Notes: a model not told the origin generated them from the letters alone. DNA of 64,000 bases from CAJQQK01 sp963696075 (GCA_963696075.1 CAVOJD010000006.1:124001-188000); one strand, 5' to 3'; shown: positions 8,747 through 17,849, counted from the stretch's first letter. Program-made: numbers and translations.

Positions 8747-10315
8747 TCAGCGCGTTCTGGCCGTCGTCGCTGATCGCGTCGATGTACCACCAGACGTAGC
8801 CGCCGGGCGGGACCCGGGTATCGAAGCGAGGTCCGAGAGGATCTGGCGCGCCGCCATCCGCCCGGACGTTGCCGCCATCGGCAGGCCGGGGCCCGGATGC
8901 GTGCTGCCGCCCGCGAGATAGAGGCCCGGGATGCGCGAACGTGCCGTCGGGCGCGCGAACGCTGCCGTCGGCGTGTGCAACGCCATCCCGTAAAGGCCGC
9001 CGCCCGTCGCCGGAAAGCGTTTCGCGAAGTCCTGCGGTGTCATGATTTGGCGTGCTTCCGGCGTCACCTCTATTGTGAGGCCACACCGCTTGAGCACCTG
9101 GGACATGGCTTCGAGGCAACTGTCGATCTCCTCTGGCGCGAAAGACGTGCTGTCACCGACTGCGGGCGCGTTGACGATGGTAAACAACCGTTCGGGGCCG
9201 GCGATAGCCCCATGCCCGGCGCCGCGGTCTTGGGCGCAAACATAGACGGTCGGCTCGGCGGGCAGGCGGTTGCCCTTGAAGATGTCATCGAACTCGGCTG
9301 CGTAGTTGTCACAAAAGAAGACGTTGTGATGATCGAGTTCCAGTCCCGAGACCTCGGCCACCATTGATGTGGTGAGGGCGGAGAGGCTGCGGGGTTGGCG
9401 CTTGCCGCGCGTGGCGTTCCGGGCATCGGCGCCAAGCAGACCGTCACGCAGCGCCTGCACATCGCCGGCGAACACGATTGCGTCTGCCGCGTGCCGCTCG
9501 CCGTTTTGATCGATCACGCCAGCCACCCCCCCGGGCCCGGTCTCGATGGTCTCGATCCCGGCGCCGAGGTGGATCTGTGCGCCCTGAGCCTGTGCTTGAA
9601 CCGCGATAACCTCCGCAAGCCGTTTGATTCCACCGCGGATCTGCCAGACGCCCTCGAGTTCGACATGGGCAATCAGCATCAACGTGGCGGGGCACAGATA
9701 AGGCGAAGACCCGCTGTAGGTGGCGTACCGCGCAAACAGTTGCCTCAGCCGCTTGTCCTTGAAGAACTGGCCAAGCTCGGTGTCGAGCTTGGCGAACGGG
9801 CGAATACCCCACAGCGCGCGGGCACTCTTGCGCGCAACCGCAACGGTAAGTCCGGCGACGCTGGGTTGCGGGTTGTGGATAAAGGCATCTTCGAGAACAT
9901 CGAACGTTTGCCGCGCGCGAGCGGCAAATCGGCGATAGCCGTCGGCTTCGCTTGGCCCGGCAAACTGCGCGATCGCGTCGACCGTCCGCGCCTCATCGGC
10001 GAACAGATCGAGCGTTTGATCACCATCCGGCCAGGCATGACGCGCCAGGACATCCAAGCGTTCAAGGACAAGATGATCGCACAGTTGTGTGCCATTCGAG
10101 TCGAACAGGTCGTCGAAAATCCAGCGCATGGTGACAACAGTGGGGCCACAATCGATCATCCGTCCGGCGACTTCGAGTTCGCTCATCTTGCCGCCAACGG
10201 TGTTTTCGCGTTCGAATAGGGATACGCGCAAGCCTGCCGATGCAAGGTCCCACGCGGCCGCCAATCCGGCGATACCTGCGCCGGCAATGATGACGTGTTT
10301 TGTGCGCTGCGGCAT
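8747..10315 (-). CDS. crtD: Methoxyneurosporene/hydroxyneurosporene C-3,4 desaturase
   Basis: A 522-residue FAD-dependent carotenoid desaturase of the CrtI superfamily that introduces the 3,4 double bond of spirilloxanthin-type carotenoids. The Rossmann motif GAGIAGLAAA is near the N-terminus with VGGKMSE after it; the C-terminal FAD block GLYLAGGSTHPGPGLPMA is typical. ATG 10315 is chosen because the family sequence begins close after it (KHVIIAGAG); a TTG at 10363 is an alternative. The family-like part ends near RQILSDL (about 8838), and the last 30 or so residues are unlike CrtD, because the crtC coding frame starts overlapping there. Divergent from crtE. Confidence 0.92.
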   Translation of the reverse strand: MPQRTKHVIIAGAGIAGLAAAWDLASAGLRVSLFERENTVGGKMSELEVAGRMIDCGPTVVTMRWIFDDLFDSNGTQLCDHLVLERLDVLARHAWPDGDQTLDLFADEARTVDAIAQFAGPSEADGYRRFAARARQTFDVLEDAFIHNPQPSVAGLTVAVARKSARALWGIRPFAKLDTELGQFFKDKRLRQLFARYATYSGSSPYLCPATLMLIAHVELEGVWQIRGGIKRLAEVIAVQAQAQGAQIHLGAGIETIETGPGGVAGVIDQNGERHAADAIVFAGDVQALRDGLLGADARNATRGKRQPRSLSALTTSMVAEVSGLELDHHNVFFCDNYAAEFDDIFKGNRLPAEPTVYVCAQDRGAGHGAIAGPERLFTIVNAPAVGDSTSFAPEEIDSCLEAMSQVLKRCGLTIEVTPEARQIMTPQDFAKRFPATGGGLYGMALHTPTAAFARPTARSRIPGLYLAGGSTHPGPGLPMAATSGRMAARQILSDLASIPGSRPAATSGGTSTRSATTARTR

Positions 10316-10370
10316 GAATTGTTGGCTCGACTCGTCGCTGGATCGAAAATCTGTGGCTTGCAAATCCGAA

Positions 10371-10416
10371 GTGTCCAGTCATAATGACGAATATAAACGT
10401 AAAGTAAACTGGACAC
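10371..10416. promoter_or_regulatory. Mirror-paired PpsR/CrtJ-like boxes in the crtD-crtE spacer
   Basis: The divergent spacer holds the inverted arms GTGTCCAGT (10371-10379) and ACTGGACAC (10408-10416), perfect over 9 bases. Each arm starts an 18-base box: TGTCCAG-N8-ACG at 10372-10389 on plus and the same pattern on minus at 10398-10415, separated by an 8-base AT stretch. Each differs from the TGT-N12-ACA consensus by one base. Tandem boxes between divergent carotenoid genes are the classic place for PpsR/CrtJ repression. Binding itself is inferred. Confidence 0.55.
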
Positions 10417-10444
10417 CATCTATCGCCCGATGCACGAGGTTGCC

Positions 10445-11332
10445 ATGGGAAGCTCATTGAGAATTGAAGAGAGCCTGCAGGCGGCATTGGACCGTGTCGC
10501 CGGCCCCTCAGCGCCGCCGTTATTGGCCGAAGCGATGGAGTACGCCGTATTTCCCGGCGGTCAGCGTCTGCGCCCCAGCCTGTGCCTGGCGGTGGCCGGC
10601 GCCTGTCGCGATTGGGCCCGGCGCGGCGACGATGTGATCGAACGCGCCCTGGTGCCGGCGACAGCCATCGAACTCATGCATTGCGCGTCCCTGGTCCACG
10701 ACGACCTGCCGTGTTTCGACGATGCCGGCATACGCCGCGGCAAGCCGTCTGTCCATTGCGTCTACGGCGAAGCGATCGCTGTCCTCGTTGGTGACGCGCT
10801 GATCGTTCTCGCGATGCAGACGTTGGCCCAGGGCGCCGCCGATCAGCCCGACCGTTTGCCTTTGCTCATGACGACGGTATGCGAGGCGGTTGGTCCCCCG
10901 GGCGGGATTATTGCAGGCCAGGCGTGGGAATCCGAACCAAGCGTTGATGTCGCCGTCTATCATCGCGCGAAGACCGCCGCGATGTTTGTGTCGGCATGTG
11001 CCGCCGGTGCGATCTGCGCCGGCGCCGATCCGGCGCCGTGGCGCCGCGTTGGCCTGAAGATTGGCGAAGCCTACCAGGCGCTGGATGATTTGCGTGATGT
11101 GCTGGCCTCCCCACACGAGATCGGCAAGCCGGTCGCGCAGGATCGCCGGCTGAAGCGGCCGAGTGCGCTGGAAAACTCGACCCCCGATGCCGTCGCCGCC
11201 TCGGTGCGGCGCAGCCTCAACGAGGCGCTTGCCGCCGTGCCGGTCGAAGCCGATGCCGGCGAGATGGCGCGCTTGCTGGATGCCGTCGTGGGGCGATTTC
11301 TTGGGGCAATGAATAGCTCGTGGGCTGCATGA
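10445..11332 (+). CDS. crtE: Geranylgeranyl diphosphate synthase
   Basis: A 295-residue trans-prenyltransferase that makes GGPP for carotenoids and for the phytyl tail of bacteriochlorophyll. The first aspartate-rich motif is HDDLPCFDD and the second is DDLRD; the RLRP motif near residue 45 binds diphosphate. ATG 10445 is preferred over ATG 10430 because GAGG lies 5 bases upstream of it. Its stop overlaps the crtF start (ATGATG), so crtE-crtF are coupled, and both lead into bchCXYZ-puf. Transcription probably begins in the operator-bearing spacer shared with crtD. Confidence 0.95.
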   Translation: MGSSLRIEESLQAALDRVAGPSAPPLLAEAMEYAVFPGGQRLRPSLCLAVAGACRDWARRGDDVIERALVPATAIELMHCASLVHDDLPCFDDAGIRRGKPSVHCVYGEAIAVLVGDALIVLAMQTLAQGAADQPDRLPLLMTTVCEAVGPPGGIIAGQAWESEPSVDVAVYHRAKTAAMFVSACAAGAICAGADPAPWRRVGLKIGEAYQALDDLRDVLASPHEIGKPVAQDRRLKRPSALENSTPDAVAASVRRSLNEALAAVPVEADAGEMARLLDAVVGRFLGAMNSSWAA

Positions 11333-12522
11333 TGCGTGACGAGAGCGCACGCACCGCCGATCGGGACGCGCTGTCGCTCTCATCGCCTGCTTCGGCCTCG
11401 GATCTGACAGTTTTCGACCGCCTCCTGGCGCTCCGGGACCGGATCTATCTCTCCCCCGCCTTTCACCGCCTCGTCATGCGTGTTCCGGGTCTGCGCCAGA
11501 TCGGTCGCCACCGCGCCGGCCAGCTTTTCGATATCTGCGCGGGGTTCGTTTATTCGCAGACGCTTTACGCAGCCGTCCGGGTGGGCTTGTTGGAAGCGCT
11601 CCGCCCCGGCCCCCGCAGCCTTGCAGAACTCTCCAACGAGCTTGGGTTATCCGTTACCGCTCTCGAGCGCCTTCTCAAATCGGCAAGCGCGCTTCGCCTG
11701 GCGGCGCCGCGCAGCGCCGGCCGCTATGGTCTCGGAGATCTCGGCGCAGCCTTTCTGGCCAATCCCGGCCTTCGCGAAATGGTGCTGCACCACGAGGGCT
11801 TTTATCGGGATCTTTCGGATCCGGAAGCCATGCTCAGTCATCCTGCCGGCGGGCGGGAGCTGTCGGACTACTGGGGATATGGCGCAACCGGAGAGCCCGA
11901 GCGCCTGTCCTCCGACCAGGTCGCCCCCTACAGCGATTTGATGGCAGCGTCCCTGCCCTCGATCGCGCAGGAAATCTTCTTGAGCTACCCGCTCGATCGG
12001 CACCGCGCGATGCTCGACGTCGGCGGTGGCGATGGCACCCTGTTGCGCGCGGCAGCAGCACAACGCCCGGGTCTTGATCTGATGCTGTTCGACCTGCCAG
12101 GCGTCGCAGCCCGCGCTGAAGCCGCGTTCGAAAACCACCCCGCCAAGGGCCGCGTCAGCATTTTCTCGGGCAACTTCACGAGTGATCCGCTGCCCAAAGG
12201 TGCCGACCTGATCACCATGGTCCGCATTCTCCTCGATCATGATGATGCAACAATCACCTCCTTGCTCAAGGGAGCGGCCGCCGCGCTGGAGCCTGGCGGG
12301 CGGATCCTGATCGCCGAGCCCATGAACGCCGGCGCGGCGACGGCCCGTGTCGCGGATGCGTATTTCGGCTTCTACCTGCACGCCATGGGGCGGGGGCGCG
12401 TTCGAACGCCGAATGAAATCAAGGCGCTGCTTGAAGCGCAAGGTTTCACCAACGTTCGCCGCCTGAAAGCCCGGCAACCGCTTCTCGTAAGCATCATGGT
12501 TGCGGACCAGCGAAAAGTGTAA
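11329..12522 (+). CDS. crtF: Hydroxyneurosporene/demethylspheroidene O-methyltransferase
   Basis: A 397-residue SAM-dependent O-methyltransferase that methylates the 1-hydroxyl group added by CrtC. The N-terminal winged-helix dimerisation domain (about 60-150) is typical of the family, the SAM-binding loop is LDVGGGDGT, and the late block GGRILIAEPM matches plant-type O-methyltransferases. ATG 11329 overlaps the crtE stop (ATGA); an ATG follows at once at 11332. Its stop codon (12520-12522) lies inside the candidate PpsR box of the bchC promoter, so read-through from crtEF and the bchC promoter share sequence. Confidence 0.94.
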   Translation: MMRDESARTADRDALSLSSPASASDLTVFDRLLALRDRIYLSPAFHRLVMRVPGLRQIGRHRAGQLFDICAGFVYSQTLYAAVRVGLLEALRPGPRSLAELSNELGLSVTALERLLKSASALRLAAPRSAGRYGLGDLGAAFLANPGLREMVLHHEGFYRDLSDPEAMLSHPAGGRELSDYWGYGATGEPERLSSDQVAPYSDLMAASLPSIAQEIFLSYPLDRHRAMLDVGGGDGTLLRAAAAQRPGLDLMLFDLPGVAARAEAAFENHPAKGRVSIFSGNFTSDPLPKGADLITMVRILLDHDDATITSLLKGAAAALEPGGRILIAEPMNAGAATARVADAYFGFYLHAMGRGRVRTPNEIKALLEAQGFTNVRRLKARQPLLVSIMVADQRKV

Positions 12523-12540
12523 ATATTAATTGACACTTTT
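12513..12540 (+). promoter_or_regulatory. PpsR/CrtJ box and probable bchC promoter
   Basis: TGTaaatattaattgACA (12518-12535) is an exact TGT-N12-ACA site. It is embedded in a longer palindrome with perfect 8-base arms AAAAGTGT (12513-12520) and ACACTTTT (12533-12540). The box contains a consensus -35 TTGACA (12530-12535), with a possible -10 TAACCT (12552-12557) 16 bases on, so repressor binding would block RNA polymerase. The bchC ATG follows at 12633. PpsR/CrtJ boxes before bchC are well known in purple bacteria. Confidence 0.75.
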
Positions 12541-12632
12541 GATAGTCCATATAACCTGACGCTAGCACTTCCACGATAGCTGGGCCCGAGAGTGTCTCGG
12601 AAAGCTGAATGGATGGAAGGGAGGCTGGCTTG

Positions 12633-13568
12633 ATGAAGTCGATTGCAGTCATTCTTGAAAAACCTGGCTCTGTCGCGTTGCAGGACATGGCGCTCAAGGC
12701 CCCGTCGCAGGACGACGTGGTGGTTGCGGTTCGATTCTCAGGCATCAGCACGGGCACCGAGCGGTTGCTGTATGAAGGCCGGATGCCCGAGTTTCCCGGG
12801 ATGGGTTACCCTCTGGTGCCGGGCTATGAAGCGGTCGGCGAGGTCGTCGAGGCCGGCGCTGCCGCCACCGTCAAGGTTGGCACCTCCGTCTTCGTGCCGG
12901 GCGCGCATTGTTTCGAGGGCGCCCGCTCATTGTTCGGTGCGTCTGCCAGCAAGCTGGTTGTCAATTCAGACCGCGTTGTCCCGCTCGCGCCGGATGCAGA
13001 CGAGGCCGCGGTCGCGTTTGCGTTGGCCGCAACAGCACATCACGCCGTTGCCAGTGGCGCCCGCCCGGACCTCATCATCGGCCACGGCGTGCTCGGTCGC
13101 CTGATTGCACGGCTTGCCATCCTCGATGGCGAAGAGCCCCCAACCGTATGGGAATGCAATCCGGATCGTCAGGCCGGCGCCGACGGTTATCGCGTGATCA
13201 CGCCCGCTGAAGATGAGCGCCGCGACTATCGCGCCATCTACGACGCAAGCGGTGACGAGACGCTCCTCGACGAGCTCGTCTCCCGGCTGGCGAAAGGCGG
13301 CGAGATTGTCCTTGCGGGGTTCTACGCCGGTCGCATCTCATTTGCCTTCGCCCCCGCCTTCATGCGCGAAGCGAGATTTCGCACCGCATCGGAATGGAAC
13401 GCCAACGATATGCAGGCCGTCGCCCGGCTCGTGGCGACCGGCAAGTTGTCTCTTGCGGGTCTTGTGAGTCACGTCAAGCCGGCGTCCACGGTGGCCCATG
13501 CCTACGCCACGGCGTTTAGCGATGCCGACTGCCTCAAGCTCGCGCTCGATTGGAGAGACTGTCAATGA
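12633..13568 (+). CDS. bchC: Bacteriochlorophyllide a dehydrogenase (3-hydroxyethyl to 3-acetyl)
   Basis: A 311-residue medium-chain dehydrogenase family protein that oxidises the C3-hydroxyethyl group to acetyl in bacteriochlorophyllide a synthesis. The N-terminal GroES-like half contains STGTER and VPGYEAVGEV; the nucleotide-binding half contains GHGVLGRLIARL. ATG 12633 has GGGAGG about 8 bases upstream; the open frame begins slightly earlier at 12609 without that support. It overlaps bchX by ATGA and starts bchC-X-Y-Z, preceded by a PpsR-type promoter. Confidence 0.95.
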   Translation: MKSIAVILEKPGSVALQDMALKAPSQDDVVVAVRFSGISTGTERLLYEGRMPEFPGMGYPLVPGYEAVGEVVEAGAAATVKVGTSVFVPGAHCFEGARSLFGASASKLVVNSDRVVPLAPDADEAAVAFALAATAHHAVASGARPDLIIGHGVLGRLIARLAILDGEEPPTVWECNPDRQAGADGYRVITPAEDERRDYRAIYDASGDETLLDELVSRLAKGGEIVLAGFYAGRISFAFAPAFMREARFRTASEWNANDMQAVARLVATGKLSLAGLVSHVKPASTVAHAYATAFSDADCLKLALDWRDCQ

Positions 13569-14575
13569 CCATGCCCATGGATGACGCCACCACACCGAAC
13601 GATCTCTACGATTTTCTGCGCGACGAGGCTGATCAGGAACCCGATCCTGTGTCGACCGGACCCGTCACGAAGGAAACCCAGATCATCGCGATCTACGGCA
13701 AGGGTGGCATCGGCAAGAGCTTCACGCTCGCCAACCTCAGCTACATGATGGCGCAGCAGGGAAAGAAGGTCCTGCTGATCGGGTGCGACCCGAAATCGGA
13801 CACGACCTCGCTTCTGTTCGGCGGTCGCGCCTGTCCGACCATCATCGAGACATCCACGCGCAAGAAGGAAGCCGGCGACGAAGTCAAGATTGGCGACGTC
13901 TGCTTCAAGCGCGACGGTGTCTTCGCGATGGAGCTCGGCGGCCCCGAAGTCGGCCGCGGTTGCGGCGGGCGCGGCATCATCCACGGCTTCGAGCTGCTCG
14001 AAAAGCTTGGCTTCCACGATTGGGACTTCGACTACGTCCTGCTCGACTTCCTCGGCGATGTTGTCTGCGGCGGCTTCGGCCTGCCGATCGCGCGTGACAT
14101 GTGCCAGAAGGTCATCGTCGTTGGCTCGAACGATCTCCAGTCACTCTACGTCGCAAACAACGTCTGCTCCGCGGTCGAATACTTCCGCAAGCTCGGTGGC
14201 AACGTTGGTGTAGCCGGCATGGTCGTCAACAAGGACGACGGCACCGGCGAGGCAGCAGCCTTTGCCGAAGCGGCCGGCATCCCGGTCCTCGCCGCCATCC
14301 CCGCTGATGAAGACATTCGCCGCAAGTCGGCCAACTACCAGATCGTCGGTATTCCCGAAACGCAGTGGGGACCGCTCTTCGAGGAATTGTCGATGGCGGT
14401 CGCGACCGCGCCGCCGCAGCGGCCGACGCCGCTCACGCAGGACGAACTCCTGGGCCTCTTCTCGCCCGAAGAGACGGGCGCTGGCTACCAGCTCCAGCCC
14501 GCGACAATCGAAGACATGTGTGAGGCATCAGTCCTCGCCAAGGCATCACTTGAAGTGATTTATGACGATGTCTGA
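13565..14575 (+). CDS. bchX: Chlorophyllide reductase iron protein subunit X
   Basis: A 336-residue nitrogenase-Fe-protein homologue; the homodimer uses ATP to pass electrons to BchYZ, which reduces ring B of the chlorin. P-loop YGKGGIGKS spans about 44-52. The cysteines that hold the shared 4Fe-4S cluster are C133 (CGGRG) and C168 (CGGFG). The acidic N-terminal extension of about 38 residues before ETQIIAIYG is usual for BchX. ATG 13565 overlaps the bchC stop as ATGA, with GGAGAG upstream. It overlaps bchY by 14 bases. Confidence 0.96.
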   Translation: MTMPMDDATTPNDLYDFLRDEADQEPDPVSTGPVTKETQIIAIYGKGGIGKSFTLANLSYMMAQQGKKVLLIGCDPKSDTTSLLFGGRACPTIIETSTRKKEAGDEVKIGDVCFKRDGVFAMELGGPEVGRGCGGRGIIHGFELLEKLGFHDWDFDYVLLDFLGDVVCGGFGLPIARDMCQKVIVVGSNDLQSLYVANNVCSAVEYFRKLGGNVGVAGMVVNKDDGTGEAAAFAEAAGIPVLAAIPADEDIRRKSANYQIVGIPETQWGPLFEELSMAVATAPPQRPTPLTQDELLGLFSPEETGAGYQLQPATIEDMCEASVLAKASLEVIYDDV

Positions 14576-16127
14576 GACAGTAAAAGATTTCGGGCGGGAT
14601 GGCCCCGCTCCCACGGACACCGCTCACACGGACCATGCGAGCGCCGCCTCGGCGGACGGTCTCGGCTGCCACGCCGGTGCGGATACCTTGACGCAGGCCG
14701 CCAACGCGGCCGGCAAGTCCGAGGTTCTGGCGCGCTATGCCGCTGACTATCCGCAAGGCCCGCACGACAAGCCGCAGAGCATGTGTCCGGCGTTTGGCTC
14801 GCTGCGTGTCGGCCTGCGCATGCGGCGCACCGCGTCGGTCCTGTGCGGCTCTGCGTGCTGCGTCTACGGCCTGACCTTCACGTCGCATTTCTACGGTGCC
14901 AAGCGCACCGTCGGCTACGTGCCCTTCAGTTCGGAAACGCTGGTCACAGGCAAGCTCTTCGAGGACATCCGCGACGCCGTCCACGAACTTGCCGACCCTG
15001 AGCGCTACGACACCATCGTCGTCACCAACCTGTGCGTGCCAACGGCCTCCGGCGTGCCGCTCCAACTGCTCCCGAAAGTCATCAACGGTGTGCGCATCAT
15101 CGGCATCGACGTGCCGGGCTTCGGCGTGCCGACACATGCCGAAGCCAAGGATGTCCTGGCTGGCGCGATGCTCAAGTTCGCCCGCGAGGAAGTCGTGCGC
15201 GGTCCCGTCGCGGCACCCGCTGGCGGCAGGCCGGATAAGCCCGCCTTGGCGCTCTTGGGCGAACTCTTCCCCGCTGATCCGGTCGGCATTCAGCAATTGC
15301 TCGCCCCCCTCGGCCTCACCACCGGCCCGCTGGTGCCGACCCGTGAATGGCGCGAACTCTATGCCGCGCTCGACTGTCAGGCCGTCGCCGCGATCCACCC
15401 CTTCTACACCGCCAGTCTGCGCGAGTTCGCAAAGGCCGGACGGCCTGCGATCGCCTCCGCCCCCGTCGGTGTCGATGGCACCTCGGACTGGCTGGAGCGC
15501 GTCGGTGATGTGTTCGGCGTCGGAAGCAAGAAGATCTCGGCTGCGCGCGATGCTGCTTTGCCCGCCATCGGTGAAGCCTTGAAGCGCGCGCCGATCGAAG
15601 GACGCATAACGGTTTCCGGCTACGAGGGCTCGGAACTGCTGGTCGCGCGCCTGCTCGTCGAGAGCGGCGCGGAGGTCAAGTATGTCGGCACCGCCTGCCC
15701 GCGCACGCCCCACTCTGACCCCGACCGGGTCTGGCTCGAGGCGCACGGCGTTGAAGTCAACTATCGCGCATCCCTCGAGCAGGATCTCGCCGCTCTCGAG
15801 GCGCACGATCCCGACTTGGCAATCGGCACCACGCCGGTCGTCCAGAAGGCGAAGGAACGCGCCACCCCGTCGCTCTACTTCACGAACCTCATTTCGGCGC
15901 GCCCGCTGATGGGCATGGCCGGCGCCGGGTCACTGGCCCAGGTCGTCAACGCCGCCATGGCGTCGCGCCCGCGCTTTGATCGCATGACCGCCTTCTTCGC
16001 CGGCGTCGGCACGGGCCACACCTCCGGCGTCTGGGAAGATCAACCGAAAGACCGCCCCGAGTTCAAGGCGAAGTACGCCCGCAAGCTCGCCAAGGCCCGC
16101 AAGGCAACGGAGGCCGTCGGCAAATGA
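14562..16127 (+). CDS. bchY: Chlorophyllide reductase subunit Y
   Basis: A 521-residue NifD-like subunit of the catalytic BchY-BchZ component of chlorophyllide a reductase. Cysteine-bearing blocks likely to hold the catalytic Fe-S cluster occur near the N-terminus (QSMCPAFGSL and CGSACCVYGL). The first 60 or so residues are low-complexity and not conserved. ATG 14562 overlaps bchX by 14 bases; ATG 14568 is an alternative start two codons later. The stop overlaps the bchZ ATG (ATGA). Confidence 0.96.
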   Translation: MTMSETVKDFGRDGPAPTDTAHTDHASAASADGLGCHAGADTLTQAANAAGKSEVLARYAADYPQGPHDKPQSMCPAFGSLRVGLRMRRTASVLCGSACCVYGLTFTSHFYGAKRTVGYVPFSSETLVTGKLFEDIRDAVHELADPERYDTIVVTNLCVPTASGVPLQLLPKVINGVRIIGIDVPGFGVPTHAEAKDVLAGAMLKFAREEVVRGPVAAPAGGRPDKPALALLGELFPADPVGIQQLLAPLGLTTGPLVPTREWRELYAALDCQAVAAIHPFYTASLREFAKAGRPAIASAPVGVDGTSDWLERVGDVFGVGSKKISAARDAALPAIGEALKRAPIEGRITVSGYEGSELLVARLLVESGAEVKYVGTACPRTPHSDPDRVWLEAHGVEVNYRASLEQDLAALEAHDPDLAIGTTPVVQKAKERATPSLYFTNLISARPLMGMAGAGSLAQVVNAAMASRPRFDRMTAFFAGVGTGHTSGVWEDQPKDRPEFKAKYARKLAKARKATEAVGK

Positions 16128-17623
16128 TGGTACTCGACCACGATCGCGCCGGTGGCTATTGGGGCGCCGTCTACGCCTTCACCGCGATCAAGGGCTTGCA
16201 GGTTGTCATCGACGGTCCGGTCGGCTGCGAAAACCTGCCCGTGACATCCATTCTGCACTACACCGACGCCCTTCCCCCCCATGAGCTGCCGATCGTCGTC
16301 ACCGGCCTTGCCGAGGAAGAACTCGGCCGCGAAGGCACCGAAGGGGCGATGAAGCGCGCATGGAGCACACTCGACCCGGACCTGCCCGCAGTCGTCGTGA
16401 CCGGCTCGATCGCCGAGATGATCGGCGGTGGTGTGACGCCGGAAGGCACCTCTCTGATGCGCTTCCTGCCGCGCACCATCGACGAGGATCAGTGGCAGAG
16501 CGCCGACCGCGCCCTCAAGTGGCTCTGGACGGAATTTGGACCCAAGCGCGTGCCCCCCGTCAAGGAGCGCAAGCCGGGCGAACGGCCAAAAGTCAACATC
16601 ATCGGCCCGATGTACGGCACCTTCAACCAGCCCTCCGACCTTGCTGAGATCCGCCGTCTCGTCGAAGGCATCGGCGCCGAAATCAACATGGTGTTCCCGC
16701 TCTCGAGCCACCTGGCCGATGTCCCGCGCCTGGCAAACGCGGACGTCAACATCTGCATGTACCGCGAGTTCGGCCGTCAGCTCTGCGAGGCGCTCGAGCG
16801 CCCCTACCTGCAGGCGCCAATCGGGCTCTCGTCAACAACGCTGTTTCTCGAAAAGCTCGGCGAACTGCTTGACCTTGACCCGGCTCCCTTCATCGAGCGC
16901 GAAAAGCACACCACCATCAAGCCGATCTGGGATCTCTGGCGTTCCGTGACGCAGGACTTCTTCGCCACCGCAAGCTTCGGCATCGTTGCCGGCGAAACCT
17001 ATGCCCGCGGCATTACCAGCTACCTGAGCGATGACCTTGGCCTGCCGTGCAACTTCTCTGTCGCCCGTATCGCCGGCGCAAAGACCGACAATGACGAGGT
17101 CCGCACCGCCATCCACACAAACTGTCCCCTCATCGTCTTCGGCAGTTTCAACGAACGCATGTACATGGCGGAGGCCGGCTCCCGCTCTCAGTACATCCCC
17201 GTCTCATTCCCAGGCACGATCATCCGCCGCCACACCGGTACGCCCTTCATGGGCTATCAGGGCGCGACCTACCTCGTGCAGGAAATATCGAACGCCTTGT
17301 TCGATGCGCTCTTCAACATCCTGCCCCTCGGCACGGACCTCGATCAGGTTCAGCCGACACCGGCGCGCACCGAGCCCGAGATGGTCTGGGCGCCCGATGC
17401 CAAGGCACTGCTCGACGACGTCCTCGAAACATTCCCCGTGCTGACCCGGATTTCCGCGGCGAAGTCCTTGCGCGATCGCGCCGAGGCCGGCGCGCGTCAG
17501 GCAGGCCACACCCGGGTGGAACTTTCCCATGTCGCGGCCATCGCCCCGCGGCGCCGCCCAGAAGATTTAACGAAGAACGCCGATGTCGGCGCGAAACGGA
17601 AGGAGACGACCGATGTCCTTTAG
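16124..17623 (+). CDS. bchZ: Chlorophyllide reductase subunit Z
   Basis: A 499-residue NifK-like subunit pairing with BchY. The conserved VIDGPVGCENLPVTS block with a cluster-binding cysteine lies at about 28-42, and a typical substrate-region block HTTIKPIWDLWRSV follows in the middle. ATG 16124 overlaps the bchY stop. The C-terminus (about 460-499) is basic and variable. The last 11 bases overlap the start of pufQ, which joins the pigment genes to the puf genes in one transcription unit, the superoperon arrangement known from Rhodobacter. Confidence 0.96.
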   Translation: MMVLDHDRAGGYWGAVYAFTAIKGLQVVIDGPVGCENLPVTSILHYTDALPPHELPIVVTGLAEEELGREGTEGAMKRAWSTLDPDLPAVVVTGSIAEMIGGGVTPEGTSLMRFLPRTIDEDQWQSADRALKWLWTEFGPKRVPPVKERKPGERPKVNIIGPMYGTFNQPSDLAEIRRLVEGIGAEINMVFPLSSHLADVPRLANADVNICMYREFGRQLCEALERPYLQAPIGLSSTTLFLEKLGELLDLDPAPFIEREKHTTIKPIWDLWRSVTQDFFATASFGIVAGETYARGITSYLSDDLGLPCNFSVARIAGAKTDNDEVRTAIHTNCPLIVFGSFNERMYMAEAGSRSQYIPVSFPGTIIRRHTGTPFMGYQGATYLVQEISNALFDALFNILPLGTDLDQVQPTPARTEPEMVWAPDAKALLDDVLETFPVLTRISAAKSLRDRAEAGARQAGHTRVELSHVAAIAPRRRPEDLTKNADVGAKRKETTDVL

Positions 17624-17849
17624 GAAGTCCGAGGCAATGGCGCTTGTCGATCGCAACGCGGCTGAACGCTCCGAAGCCCGTTTTTATTACGCCGTCCTGT
17701 TCCCCGTCTGTCTCATCGGATCTGTCGGGGCCCGGGTGATGCGTCTCGCTGGATTTGGTGCCCGCCGCCTCTCGGCGCCGAGCCTGTCGATCTGGTCGGA
17801 CGCACGCCGCCAGGTCAATACGATCGTCCCCTACATCATGATGCGATGA
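17613..17849 (+). CDS. pufQ: PufQ family protein
   Basis: A small protein of 78 residues with one hydrophobic segment (YYAVLFPVCLIGSVGARV), as expected for PufQ, which is linked to bacteriochlorophyll production or delivery during assembly of photosynthetic complexes. ATG 17613 lies inside the end of bchZ and has AAGGAG 9 bases upstream. The basic C-terminal region (RRQVNTIVPYIMMR) is typical. Its presence places the organism with those alphaproteobacteria that keep pufQ before pufB. The molecular role of PufQ is not settled in the literature. Confidence 0.85.
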   Translation: MSFRKSEAMALVDRNAAERSEARFYYAVLFPVCLIGSVGARVMRLAGFGARRLSAPSLSIWSDARRQVNTIVPYIMMR

